A stretch of DNA of 55,453 bases from the NCBI GenBank assembly GCA_017627255.1, contig JAGAHD010000067.1, forward strand, positions 1 through 55,453, written 5' to 3'. Of the stretch, positions 26,326 to 34,829 are shown piece after piece. Position 1 is the first letter of the stretch, and each line of letters begins with the position of its first letter. The translations under genes were made by a program, and so were the position numbers. The notes below the pieces were generated by a model. That model did no database searches. It was given only the letters and a program-made list of their open reading frames with translations, and had not been told where the DNA came from. This DNA comes from Bacteroidales bacterium (GTDB taxonomy: Bacteria > Bacteroidota > Bacteroidia > Bacteroidales > UBA932).

Positions 26326-27834
26326 TTGAAAAAGATTGTATATCAAATGCTTCCCCGCCTGTGGGGAAGTGGAAAGTTTTCCGATATCGACGACAGGTCC
26401 CTGGAGTATTTCCGGGGACTTGGTGTCGATTACGTATGGTATACCGGTATTATCCGCCATGCAACCACCCGCTCTGACAGCGGCTGCATTCCTTCCCATC
26501 CCCAGATTGTGAAGGGGGATGCGGGATCGCCCTATGCCATACGAGACTATTATGATGTAAATCCATATCTTGCAGATAATCCGGAAAGGCGATCAGAAGA
26601 GTTTCTAGAACTGGTAGGGCGCACACATGCACATGGGTTGAAAGTGCTGGTCGATTTCGTCCCCAACCATGTCTCCCGTGATTATGAAAGCTTGGCGGCC
26701 CCATCCGGTGTCAGCGGGCTTGGAGCGGAGGACGACCCGTCCGTCCATTGGGCGCCGGAAAACGATTTCTTCTATTATCCTGGTGAGCCCCTCCGTCTTC
26801 CGGTTGCTTATGACGGAGATGGTTACCATGAGTTTCCGGCCAAAGCGTCCGGCAACTGTTTCTCTCCCACACCGGGACTGGGAGACTGGTACGAAACGAT
26901 CAAGATCAATTACTGCGATTTCCACACCAAGACATGGGACAAGATGTACTCCATCGTCCGTTTCTGGGCCCTCAAAGGGGTGGACGGATTCCGCTGCGAC
27001 ATGGTCGAACTCGTCCCGCCCCCTTTCATGAAATGGCTCATCGCGCGCATTAAGAAGGAGTTTCCCCGGATCGTATTCGTTGCCGAAGTCTACGAGAAAG
27101 AAAAATACCGGATGTATGCCGAGGAGATCGGGTTCGACCTGCTCTACGACAAATCTGGCCTGTATGATACTGTCCGGGCCGTTTCCTGTTCCGGGCTTTC
27201 CGCCCGCTCACTGACCTGGAACTGGCAGTCGCTCGGCAACCTGCAGCCCCGGATGCTTAATTTTCTCGAAAACCATGACGAACAGCGGGTTGCATCTGAC
27301 TTTTTTGCCGGTTCTCCTGAAGCCGGTTATGCCGCCTTGGGCGTTTCCCTGCTCCTGAATACAGCCTCCTTCATGCTCTACTCCGGCCAGGAGGTCGGCG
27401 AAAGAGGCATGGATAACGAACCTTTCAGCGGAATCAATGGACGGACATCCATCTTCGACTGGTGGACCGTGGAAAGCCTTCAAGCGCTCCATACATGGAT
27501 CGAGGACGGAAGAAAAGGACTCTCGAAACACCAGCGGTCCGTCTTGAAGCGCTATCGTGAAGCGCTGGCTCTTGCCAAGGAGCCCGCTTTCGCCCAAGGG
27601 AAAACCTACGATCTATGCTACTGTCAGGGGGAAGGATTCAATCCGGACCGGCATTTTGCCTTTTTGCGCGGATATGGCAGGCAAGCCTGGCTTGTTGCCT
27701 GCAATTTCGGGGAAACGGCAGAGATCACGGTCAGGATTCCGGAAGAAGCCACCGCCTGCCTGGGAATCCCGACAATGGGGGACAAGAAATGCATCGTCGC
27801 GGAAAAAGACTTTATCGTCTTGCGCGTCGCCTGA
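26326..27834 (+). CDS. GH13-family (alpha-amylase-like) glycoside hydrolase, cytoplasmic
   Basis: Acts on alpha-glucans or related glucosides; the substrate is not predictable here. The protein has 502 residues and no signal peptide. The start is TTG 26326, which gives the family N-terminus KKIVYQMLPRLWG; the first ATG (26347) would cut the first barrel strand. The four GH13 regions are present: VLVDFVPNH (D110), VDGFRCDMVE (nucleophile D225), VFVAEVYE (acid/base E254) and FLENHDEQR (D318). It sits 1 nt after the phosphofructokinase gene, so storage-glucan breakdown feeding glycolysis is a plausible setting. The end overlaps the convergent methyltransferase gene by 23 nt. Confidence 0.88.
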   Translation: MKKIVYQMLPRLWGSGKFSDIDDRSLEYFRGLGVDYVWYTGIIRHATTRSDSGCIPSHPQIVKGDAGSPYAIRDYYDVNPYLADNPERRSEEFLELVGRTHAHGLKVLVDFVPNHVSRDYESLAAPSGVSGLGAEDDPSVHWAPENDFFYYPGEPLRLPVAYDGDGYHEFPAKASGNCFSPTPGLGDWYETIKINYCDFHTKTWDKMYSIVRFWALKGVDGFRCDMVELVPPPFMKWLIARIKKEFPRIVFVAEVYEKEKYRMYAEEIGFDLLYDKSGLYDTVRAVSCSGLSARSLTWNWQSLGNLQPRMLNFLENHDEQRVASDFFAGSPEAGYAALGVSLLLNTASFMLYSGQEVGERGMDNEPFSGINGRTSIFDWWTVESLQALHTWIEDGRKGLSKHQRSVLKRYREALALAKEPAFAQGKTYDLCYCQGEGFNPDRHFAFLRGYGRQAWLVACNFGETAEITVRIPEEATACLGIPTMGDKKCIVAEKDFIVLRVA

Positions 27835-28549
27835 ATTCGGCGATGGTAACAGCTGTGGCAATCGCAGCATTCAATGACTCGGAACCGGGCTCATCCATGG
27901 GATACGGAGGAATATACAAGCGGTCGCTCACGTGGGCGGCCGTTTCTGCCGAAATCCCGTTGGCTTCGTTCCCGATGACGATAACGGAAGGGGATGCAGA
28001 ACCGGTGTCCAGTTCCTCTCCGTACATGTCATTCCCATCCAGGAACGTACCGTACACACGACCACCTTTTTCCAGCACACTTGTGCAGAGGGCGGGAATG
28101 TCCACCGTGTGAAAAGGGACGCGGAAAATGGCCCCCATCGTCGCCTGGACCACTTTCGGATTGTACAGGTCCACGGTGTCGGGAGAGAGGAACACGGCGG
28201 TGATGCCGAACCAGTCGGCGATGCGCAGGATGGTTCCCAGATTGCCCGGATCGCGGATGCCATCCAGTGCAAGATACAAGCCTGGCCCCATTTCGTTCCC
28301 CGGTTCCGCAGCGGAAGGTTTGCGGACGACAGCCAGCGCAGGGGAAGGCGATGACAGGGAAGAAATGCGCGCCATCGCATCCTCACCAATCTCACTGGTC
28401 CGGTATACTTTTTCAACGGCGAATGAGGAAGCCAGGGCCTCCGCCACCATTTTTTCCCCTTCGACAAGGAATACGCCTTCCTCATCCCGGTATTTCTTCT
28501 GGGAAAGGGCACGGAGGTACTTGATCTCGTTTTTGGAAATTGTTGTCAT
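27812..28549 (-). CDS. TrmH/SpoU-family RNA 2'-O-methyltransferase
   Basis: SPOUT-fold, SAM-dependent RNA ribose methyltransferase, probably of rRNA or tRNA. The protein has 245 residues from ATG 28549; the longer open frame runs antisense through tamL and is rejected. An N-terminal substrate-binding domain (FLVEGEKMVAEAL) is followed by the SpoU motifs: ALDGIRDPGNLGTILRIADW, VIVIGNEANGIS and a C-terminal ESLNAAIATAVTIAEF. A consensus promoter lies so close to the ATG that the mRNA should be nearly leaderless. Divergent from tamL. Confidence 0.92.
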   Translation of the reverse strand: MTTISKNEIKYLRALSQKKYRDEEGVFLVEGEKMVAEALASSFAVEKVYRTSEIGEDAMARISSLSSPSPALAVVRKPSAAEPGNEMGPGLYLALDGIRDPGNLGTILRIADWFGITAVFLSPDTVDLYNPKVVQATMGAIFRVPFHTVDIPALCTSVLEKGGRVYGTFLDGNDMYGEELDTGSASPSVIVIGNEANGISAETAAHVSDRLYIPPYPMDEPGSESLNAAIATAVTIAEFRRRARR

Positions 28550-28553
28550 CGTA

Positions 28554-28586
28554 CAAAGATAGCCATAATAATTGTCGAAAAACAAA
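28554..28586 (-). promoter_or_regulatory. Promoter of the trmH-family gene (near-leaderless transcript)
   Basis: Minus-strand TTTG (28583-28586), 21 nt, TATCTTTG (28554-28561). The -7 element ends 5 nt from the ATG at 28549, so the transcript should begin at or within a few bases of the start codon. Confidence 0.6.
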
Positions 28587-28596
28587 GGAAAAGTGT

Positions 28597-28604
28597 TAAT
28601 TTTG
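28597..28604 (+). promoter_or_regulatory. -7 element of tamL (near-leaderless transcript)
   Basis: TAATTTTG matches TAnnTTTG. A possible -33 TTG is at 28572-28574 (22 nt away). The tamL ATG at 28610 is only 5 nt downstream, so little or no leader is expected. Confidence 0.5.
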
Positions 28605-28609
28605 CAAGA

Positions 28610-30784
28610 ATGAATCCCTGGAAGTTCATATGGATCCTCGCCGCCTGCACAGCCGTCCTGTCCTGCAGTACGACCCGCTCCTTGCCGGAAGGTCAATACC
28701 GGCTGGCCGGCAGCAAAATCGTCATGGAGGGGCAGCGGGGGACATTCCGCCCATCCGAGTTGAATTCCTATGTACGCCAGAAGCCGAATTCCACCTTTCT
28801 GGGCTTCAATCCGCTGCTGAATATCTATGACTGGGCCGGTCCCGACGACAGCAAGGCTTCGACACGTCTGATCCGGAAATTCGGCGTGGCACCGGTCATC
28901 CTGGATACCACCCTGGTTCTCCGCAGCATCGACAACATGGCTTCCCATCTGGAATACATCGGTTATTATGGTTCCAAGGTCCGGAGCCAGGTGGAATACC
29001 GGGACAAGAAAGCCTATGTCACCTATTTCGTAAGACTGGGACAGCAGTACACCATCCGGTCACTCGCTTTTGAACTGCCTGATTCAGAAGAGTTCAAATC
29101 CGCTTTCGACGCAGACCTCAATAACATTTCCCTGAAGGAAGGACAGGTCCTTTCCGAGTCCTCCCTGGAAGCGGAAACCGAACGATCCGCCCAGTTTTTC
29201 CGCAATCGCGGATACTATGGGTTCGACAAGAACTACTATTTTTTCGAAGCCGACACGCTTTCCCATGACGGTACGGCCGCTCTCACCATGGCAATCCGGG
29301 ACTACCGGCGTACCGAAACGCCGGACCAGGCTGCCCCCCACCTGCCTTACCGGATCGGAAATGTCACGATTTCCCATCCCGATGACATCCAGATCCGGCC
29401 TTCCGTTCTGGAGAACCTGAACACTCTGCGGCCAGGACAGCCCTACAGCGAGCGGGACGTAAACACGACTTATTCCCGCATCGGCAACCTGAGTGTCTTC
29501 AACAGCATCAACATTGCCATGAATCCGGTGTCGGAAGATGTCGTTGACTGCGCCATTTCCCTTCAGAATACAAGCGTCCAGGGATTCAAGGCCAATTTCG
29601 AGACATCCGTCAATTCAACCGGCCTGTATGGCGTTTCCCCGCAGCTCAATTACTACCATAAGAACATTTTCCATGGCGGCGAAATCCTGAACCTCGGCCT
29701 GAAGGGGAATTTCCAGTTCCGCCCCTCCGACAATGTCCGCTCAACCGAGGTCACGACGACAGCCAGTCTCCGCGTACCGATGTTCGTCGGCATGCCGAAC
29801 CGGACTTTCCGGGGACCGAACCTTCCGCATACGGATATCAACCTGGCCTTCAGTTACCAGGACCGCCCGGAATACAAACGGACGATGATTTCCACTTCGT
29901 TCGGCTATATCGGCAATCTCGGGCGGAATTTCTTCTACCAGTTCTATCCTTTCCAGGCCAATGTGACGCGGCTGTTCAGCATTGACGAGGAGTTCCTGGT
30001 CAACCTGCTTTCCGATCCGTTCATGCTGGCGGCATACAGCAGCCACTTTGACATGGGCATCGGAGGGATGCTCTATTATACCACGGACCCGTCAGCCATC
30101 CCATCCCGCCCGTACCATTATTACCGGTTAGGTTTCGACCTGTCCGGAAATGTCCTGAGCCTCTTCAATCCGCTGATGAAGCAGAACGAATGGGGGGAGA
30201 GGACCATCTGGAACACCCCGTATTCCCAGTACGTTCGCGCCGAATGGCAGATGGGAAAGACTTTTCGGTTCGGAATCAACGATTCGCAAACCCTTGCCCT
30301 CCGTTTCCTGGCCGGAGCCGGTTATGCCTACGGTAATTCTTCGTCTGTCCCGTTTGAAAAACAGTTCTATGCCGGCGGAGCGAACAGCATGCGCGGCTGG
30401 CAGGCACGTACGCTCGGCCCGGGTTCATCTCCGCTGATTGATTTCTTCACGATTCCGAGCCAGATTGGCGACATGAAACTGGAAGCCAACATCGAATACC
30501 GCTTCCCGATTGTCTGGAAACTGGAAGGCGCCACATTTATTGACGCCGGTAACATCTGGAGCCTGACAAGCGAAAACAAGAACGAACGCTTTTCCTTTGA
30601 TTCAATCGCAGCTGACTGGGGGGTTGGCATCCGGGTCAATCTGGATTTCATTCTAGTTCGGATAGATATGGGCATGAAGGTCTTCGAACCCTCCCGAGAG
30701 CCCGATGAACGTCTCATCGGACCGGCAGACTGGCTCAAGCGGGGGAATAATGCGATTCATTTTGGCGTAGGCTACCCCTTTTAG
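28610..30784 (+). CDS. tamL: Omp85-family outer membrane lipoprotein, TamL type
   Basis: Bacteroidota counterpart of TamA, a beta-barrel thought to help assemble outer membrane proteins or move lipids with TamB. The protein has 724 residues. The start looks like a lipoprotein signal with Cys19 (AVLSCSTTR) and the family opening LPEGQYRLAGSKI. POTRA-like segments span about 30-310 (QYTIRSLAFELPDSEEF, KEGQVLSESSLEAETE, YRIGNVTISHPDD). The Omp85 barrel follows, with a motif-6-like FYAGGANSMRGWQARTLGPG near 590 and a terminal strand ending in F (IHFGVGYPF). No tamB lies next to it; rarA is convergent downstream. Confidence 0.88.
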   Translation: MNPWKFIWILAACTAVLSCSTTRSLPEGQYRLAGSKIVMEGQRGTFRPSELNSYVRQKPNSTFLGFNPLLNIYDWAGPDDSKASTRLIRKFGVAPVILDTTLVLRSIDNMASHLEYIGYYGSKVRSQVEYRDKKAYVTYFVRLGQQYTIRSLAFELPDSEEFKSAFDADLNNISLKEGQVLSESSLEAETERSAQFFRNRGYYGFDKNYYFFEADTLSHDGTAALTMAIRDYRRTETPDQAAPHLPYRIGNVTISHPDDIQIRPSVLENLNTLRPGQPYSERDVNTTYSRIGNLSVFNSINIAMNPVSEDVVDCAISLQNTSVQGFKANFETSVNSTGLYGVSPQLNYYHKNIFHGGEILNLGLKGNFQFRPSDNVRSTEVTTTASLRVPMFVGMPNRTFRGPNLPHTDINLAFSYQDRPEYKRTMISTSFGYIGNLGRNFFYQFYPFQANVTRLFSIDEEFLVNLLSDPFMLAAYSSHFDMGIGGMLYYTTDPSAIPSRPYHYYRLGFDLSGNVLSLFNPLMKQNEWGERTIWNTPYSQYVRAEWQMGKTFRFGINDSQTLALRFLAGAGYAYGNSSSVPFEKQFYAGGANSMRGWQARTLGPGSSPLIDFFTIPSQIGDMKLEANIEYRFPIVWKLEGATFIDAGNIWSLTSENKNERFSFDSIAADWGVGIRVNLDFILVRIDMGMKVFEPSREPDERLIGPADWLKRGNNAIHFGVGYPF

Positions 30785-30797
30785 GAGCCTCCGCCTT

Positions 30798-30820
30798 TGA
30801 TGATGCCAACGGCATCCAAC
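30798..30820. terminator. Inverted repeat between convergent tamL and rarA
   Basis: GATGCC (30802-30807), AAC, GGCATC (30811-30816), with outer TTG/CAA pairing across a small bulge. It lies 17 bp past the tamL stop and could end transcripts from both sides. No T-tract follows, so the call is tentative. Confidence 0.4.
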
Positions 30821-30845
30821 CTATACTCCTTCAGGGCAGGACAGA

Positions 30846-32147
30846 TTATTCCTTGGGATAGTATTTGGGCCAGCATGCCTCCAGATAGGCCCGGAGCGTG
30901 TTTTCGTGCCGGTTGGGCTGGGGCTCATAGAAAACGGTTCCCCGCAGGGCGTCTGGCAGGAATTCCATATCGACAAAATGTCCCGGGAAATCGTGGGCAT
31001 ACTTGTAGCCGTCCGAATAATTGAGATCCTTCATCAGTTGGGTCGGGGCATTACGGATCGGCAGGGGAACAGGCAGGTTTCCCGTCTCCTTCACCACGGA
31101 CAACGCTTTTTCCAACGCCATATAGGATCCATTACTCTTCGGGGAAGAGGCCAGGTATACCGTCGTTTCAGCCAAAGGAATCCTGCCTTCCGGCATACCG
31201 ATTTTCGAAACGACTTCGAAGCACGCATTGGCCAGCAGGAGGGCATTCGGATTGGCGAGCCCCACATCCTCCGAGGCGGAAAGACATAGACGGCGGGCAA
31301 TGAAAAGCGGATCTTCGCCTCCATCGATCATGCGGGCAAGATAATAGATGGCCGCGTTGGGGTCTGATCCCCGGATGCTTTTGATAAAGGCAGAGATGAT
31401 ATCATAGTGCATCTCACCGTCTTTATCATAGATGGCCATGTTCTCCTGGATACTCTCCGTTACAGAACGGTTGTCGATAACGACAGGCGAACTCCCGGAC
31501 AGGGAATCCACGACGATCTCCAGTACATTCAGCAGCTTCCTCGCATCCCCACCACTGAAACGGAGCAGGGCATCTGTCTCCTCCAAACGGATATCCCGGT
31601 CCTTCAGCAAAACGTCCTCCGCAAGTGCCCTTTTCAACAACGTCATCAAATCATCAGCCTCAAGAGGCTTCAGCACAAACACTTGGCACCTCGACAACAA
31701 TGGGGTAATCACTTCAAAAGAAGGATTCTCGGTCGTTGCACCGATCAGAACGATCGTACCGGTTTCCACAGCACCGAGCAGGGCATCCTGCTGGGCCTTG
31801 TTGAACCGGTGGATTTCATCGATGAACAGGATCGGCGCCCCTTTCCGGTTGAACAGGGAAGCTCCGCGTGCCTTCTCAAAAACCTCCCGGACATCCTTAA
31901 CTCCAGACGTAACGGCGGACAACGTGTAGAAATCACGGTCCATCGTCTCGGCGATAATATGAGCCAAGGTTGTCTTGCCGACTCCCGGAGGGCCCCAGAG
32001 AATGAAAGAGGAAAGGTTCCCGCTTTCAATCATCTTACGGAGAACGCACCCTTCGCCCACCAGATGGGTCTGTCCGACATACTGGTCAAGACGACGTGGT
32101 CTCATTCGCTCCGGCAGGGGAGGGAGCATGGCACTTTGGGCAGACAT
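30846..32147 (-). CDS. rarA: Replication-associated AAA+ ATPase RarA (MgsA)
   Basis: Clamp-loader-related ATPase acting at stalled replication forks. The protein has 433 residues. The N-terminus LPERMRPRRLDQYVGQTHLVG is typical. Walker A is GPPGVGKTTL, Walker B is LFIDEIHRFNKAQQDALL, and sensor 1 is IGATTENPSF. The C-terminal tetramerisation region has SAFIKSIRGSDPNAAIYYLA and the usual end motif YKYAHDFPGHFV. The ATG shares one base with the upstream GNAT gene's stop (TAATG), so the two are coupled. Confidence 0.95.
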   Translation of the reverse strand: MSAQSAMLPPLPERMRPRRLDQYVGQTHLVGEGCVLRKMIESGNLSSFILWGPPGVGKTTLAHIIAETMDRDFYTLSAVTSGVKDVREVFEKARGASLFNRKGAPILFIDEIHRFNKAQQDALLGAVETGTIVLIGATTENPSFEVITPLLSRCQVFVLKPLEADDLMTLLKRALAEDVLLKDRDIRLEETDALLRFSGGDARKLLNVLEIVVDSLSGSSPVVIDNRSVTESIQENMAIYDKDGEMHYDIISAFIKSIRGSDPNAAIYYLARMIDGGEDPLFIARRLCLSASEDVGLANPNALLLANACFEVVSKIGMPEGRIPLAETTVYLASSPKSNGSYMALEKALSVVKETGNLPVPLPIRNAPTQLMKDLNYSDGYKYAHDFPGHFVDMEFLPDALRGTVFYEPQPNRHENTLRAYLEACWPKYYPKE

Positions 32148-33277
32148 TATATCTCCTTGCCGAAAACCCTACGGCGACGCTTGAATTCCTTTTCGTACAG
32201 GTTCCAGAGATTCTGGACCTTATTGTTGGTTTCCATCTCCGCATTAGATTCACCATACTTGAATCCTCCTTGAATCAAGTTGGGAATCAGTTCATTGAAC
32301 AGCATCGCATGCACCCCTTTGTTCCGATATTCCGGATCGACGGCAATCAGCATGAGTTCAAGGGCATCCTCGTGCTTCAGATACATGGACTTGACCAGAT
32401 ACCACCATCCCAACGGGAACAAGTAACCGCGTCCCTTCTGCACGGCATGGGCCAGGGACGGCATGGAAATGGCCAGCGCAACCAGTTTTCCTTCTGCATT
32501 TTCGACCAGCGTGACATAACGAAGGTCCAGAAGACCGAGATAAGTCTTGATGTACTGGTCAATCACTTCCGGTGGAAGCACCGTAAAATCAAAGAGTTCG
32601 CAATAGGTACGGTTAACCAGGTCGAAAATCTTCTGACCGTAGTTCTCCTTCTTGACCTCACGCTTGGTAATCTTGCGGATTTGGAGGCCATAACGTTCCG
32701 CCACAATTGCAGCCGTACGGCTTACTTTTTCCGGAACTGCCTCAGGCACGAAAATCCGGTATTCCAGCCAGTCATTGACCTTCCCGAAGCCCAGCGCCTC
32801 GAAGTGACTGGCGTAATAAGGATAATTGTATTTGAGCATGAAGGAACTGATGTCGTCGAATCCTTCCACGACGCAGCCTTCATTGTCGAAATCCGTAAAA
32901 CCGAGAGGACCGCTGATCTGGGTCATCCCATGCTCTTTCCCGAAAGCGATGACCGCTTCTATCAACGCCTTGGAGACTTCCTTGTCGTCGACGAAATCAA
33001 TCCATCCGAATCGCACTTCAGCATGATTCCAGTCCCGGTTGGCAATCTCGTTGATGATCGCCATGACCCGGCCGGCCACCTCGCCGTCCCGGTATGCCAG
33101 AAACTTGGCAGACTTGCTGTACTTACCCATCGGATTCTTCTCAGGATCCAGGGCGGTCAGTTCATCCACATAGAGATTCGGAACATAGTAGGGGCAGCCC
33201 TTATACAGTTTAAGTGGGAATTTGACGAACGTGCGAAGATCCTTCCGGCTCTCTACACGCTTGATAGTTACAGACAT
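32147..33277 (-). CDS. GNAT-fold N-acetyltransferase-like protein (YghO-like)
   Basis: The protein has 376 residues from ATG 33277; a longer frame begins 30 nt upstream. The family opening is FVKFPLKLYKGCPYYVPNL. A GNAT-like C-terminal half carries the acetyl-CoA-binding strand and loop LMLIAVDPEYRNKGVHAMLF. Residues FGWIDFVDD and ISGPLGFTDFDNEG are conserved features of this uncharacterised group. The substrate is unknown. It has a consensus promoter and precedes rarA with a one-base overlap. Confidence 0.8.
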   Translation of the reverse strand: MSVTIKRVESRKDLRTFVKFPLKLYKGCPYYVPNLYVDELTALDPEKNPMGKYSKSAKFLAYRDGEVAGRVMAIINEIANRDWNHAEVRFGWIDFVDDKEVSKALIEAVIAFGKEHGMTQISGPLGFTDFDNEGCVVEGFDDISSFMLKYNYPYYASHFEALGFGKVNDWLEYRIFVPEAVPEKVSRTAAIVAERYGLQIRKITKREVKKENYGQKIFDLVNRTYCELFDFTVLPPEVIDQYIKTYLGLLDLRYVTLVENAEGKLVALAISMPSLAHAVQKGRGYLFPLGWWYLVKSMYLKHEDALELMLIAVDPEYRNKGVHAMLFNELIPNLIQGGFKYGESNAEMETNNKVQNLWNLYEKEFKRRRRVFGKEI

Positions 33278-33304
33278 GGTTTCTGGTTTTAGTCGTTTGG
33301 TCCA

Positions 33305-33335
33305 CAAAGATAATAAAAAAAGCCCAATAGCAAAA
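33305..33335 (-). promoter_or_regulatory. Promoter of the GNAT-like gene and rarA
   Basis: Minus-strand TTTTG (33331-33335), then TATCTTTG (33305-33312), with 18 nt between them. The inferred start is near 33300, about 23 nt before the ATG. Confidence 0.6.
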
Positions 33336-33349
33336 ACAGCCCGCTGGTT

Positions 33350-34810
33350 TCAAAGGATATAGCTGCGCTTGTAATCCAGTCTCCGGTGGCCCAGCGAAAG
33401 GGAAAGGCCCACTCTCAAATCCAGATTCAGAGGCCCCCGGGGAAGAACCAGGTATTTCTGCAAGGACGGTGGCACATCATCCAGCAGGGGAGAGATATTA
33501 ACACCATGAAAAAACAGGAAATCCGTTCCGACAAACAAGTGGATGCCTCCCGGGTGAAAACTTATGGCGGCTCCCAGCGACTCCCCGAAAGAATGGGCGG
33601 AAGCACTTCCGGAAAGACTCAGTAAATCGAAGGGCGTCCAATTCAGGGAAACACGGCCCTCGTTCCATCCATATCCGTTGCCGGACCGGAGGGTATAGAG
33701 CAATCCCAGGGAAAGACGGTCATAGGAAGGCACCCGGGCCTGCGCCCCGAGATGCATCCGGAAGGGAAGCATTTGGAACGCCGGTTTTCCTTCATTTTCG
33801 AGATAGAAGAATTCTCCTTTCATCAAATCCTGGAGTTCGGAAAAGTCCTCTTGCCAGGAGGCCTCATCGGGAGGGAACGACAACGGCTCTTTCTCCGACG
33901 GATTCCATGTGATGGCTGTTTCCTGCCCACTCGCAGTAATTTCCCGGTTCCAACGGATACCGCCTAAGTCCAGCAGGGCACCGGAAACGGTGAGGAAGGG
34001 AAGGATGTCCCATGAGAAACCGGCGTCCAAAGCCGCCCCGTAACCGCAGGGAGCCAGACGACTTGCGTCAAACGCCACCTGATCCAGGCTGAAGGCACCC
34101 CCATTATAGGAAGGGGAAACAGAGAAAGCAGGGGAAGACAGCGCCGCCTTACCGTTTGCCTTGACATTCCATTGCTCGCCACTCAATTCAATATCCAGTT
34201 GGCGGAAACGGGCATCCATCTCCATCAATCCCACCAGCGCTTTGACCCGTGCACCGACATTGAGGCCGTTTTCGAAGGAATGTGACATGCCCACCGCCGC
34301 TTCCAGGTAAGTACCGGAACGCAGAGAGGTACCGGACAGGTCAAATCTTGTATCGGATACCGTACCTTCCTTGAGAAGGCGGAAACCCTCCCGCGGCAGG
34401 ATTATGCCGTTGGCGGAACGGACATTGATGTCGACAGTCCAAAAATTCCGGTGATCCCAGAATCCCAGTGTCAACACATCCACCTGCAGGTCAACCGAGA
34501 CCGGATTGGACTGTTTAAGCCCCGACATGAATGTCTCTGCAGGAATCACCTTGTTCAGGAAAGTATAAAGCCGCTCCTGAACCGGATACAGTACGCTGCT
34601 GACACCCAGAGGACTCTGTACACCGGCACCGATATCACCCAGCACCAGGGAAAAAGAATTCCGTTCATTCTGGAACGCAGGGTTCATCCGGAAAGCAAAA
34701 TCATTGCCGGGCAAGAAATAACCGGTCAAAAACTCTTGGGCGGACAGGGCGGGGGAAAGCAACAGGAGAGCAGCCCCCCATGCAACACCCATCTTCTTCA
34801 TCAGTTTCAT
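33350..34810 (-). CDS. DUF5723-like outer-membrane beta-barrel protein
   Basis: The protein has 486 residues. A signal peptide (about 1-24, ending ALSAQ) is followed by a barrel-type sequence with amphipathic strands and aromatic girdles, and the family opening FLTGYFLPGNDFAFRMNPAF. The C-terminus is short and ends LDYKRSYIL. Function unknown; proteins of this group occur in Bacteroidota outer membranes. It lies 19 nt downstream of a large lipoprotein gene, which suggests the two products work together. The family name is from recognition of the opening pattern, not from a search. Confidence 0.72.
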   Translation of the reverse strand: MKLMKKMGVAWGAALLLLSPALSAQEFLTGYFLPGNDFAFRMNPAFQNERNSFSLVLGDIGAGVQSPLGVSSVLYPVQERLYTFLNKVIPAETFMSGLKQSNPVSVDLQVDVLTLGFWDHRNFWTVDINVRSANGIILPREGFRLLKEGTVSDTRFDLSGTSLRSGTYLEAAVGMSHSFENGLNVGARVKALVGLMEMDARFRQLDIELSGEQWNVKANGKAALSSPAFSVSPSYNGGAFSLDQVAFDASRLAPCGYGAALDAGFSWDILPFLTVSGALLDLGGIRWNREITASGQETAITWNPSEKEPLSFPPDEASWQEDFSELQDLMKGEFFYLENEGKPAFQMLPFRMHLGAQARVPSYDRLSLGLLYTLRSGNGYGWNEGRVSLNWTPFDLLSLSGSASAHSFGESLGAAISFHPGGIHLFVGTDFLFFHGVNISPLLDDVPPSLQKYLVLPRGPLNLDLRVGLSLSLGHRRLDYKRSYIL

Positions 34811-34829
34811 ATTCCTAAATCACTGTGTC

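Noticed and set aside
28550..28948. N-terminal extension of the trmH-family protein
   Set aside because: The extra 133 codons are antisense to tamL and cross the promoter; ATG 28549 gives the family N-terminus.
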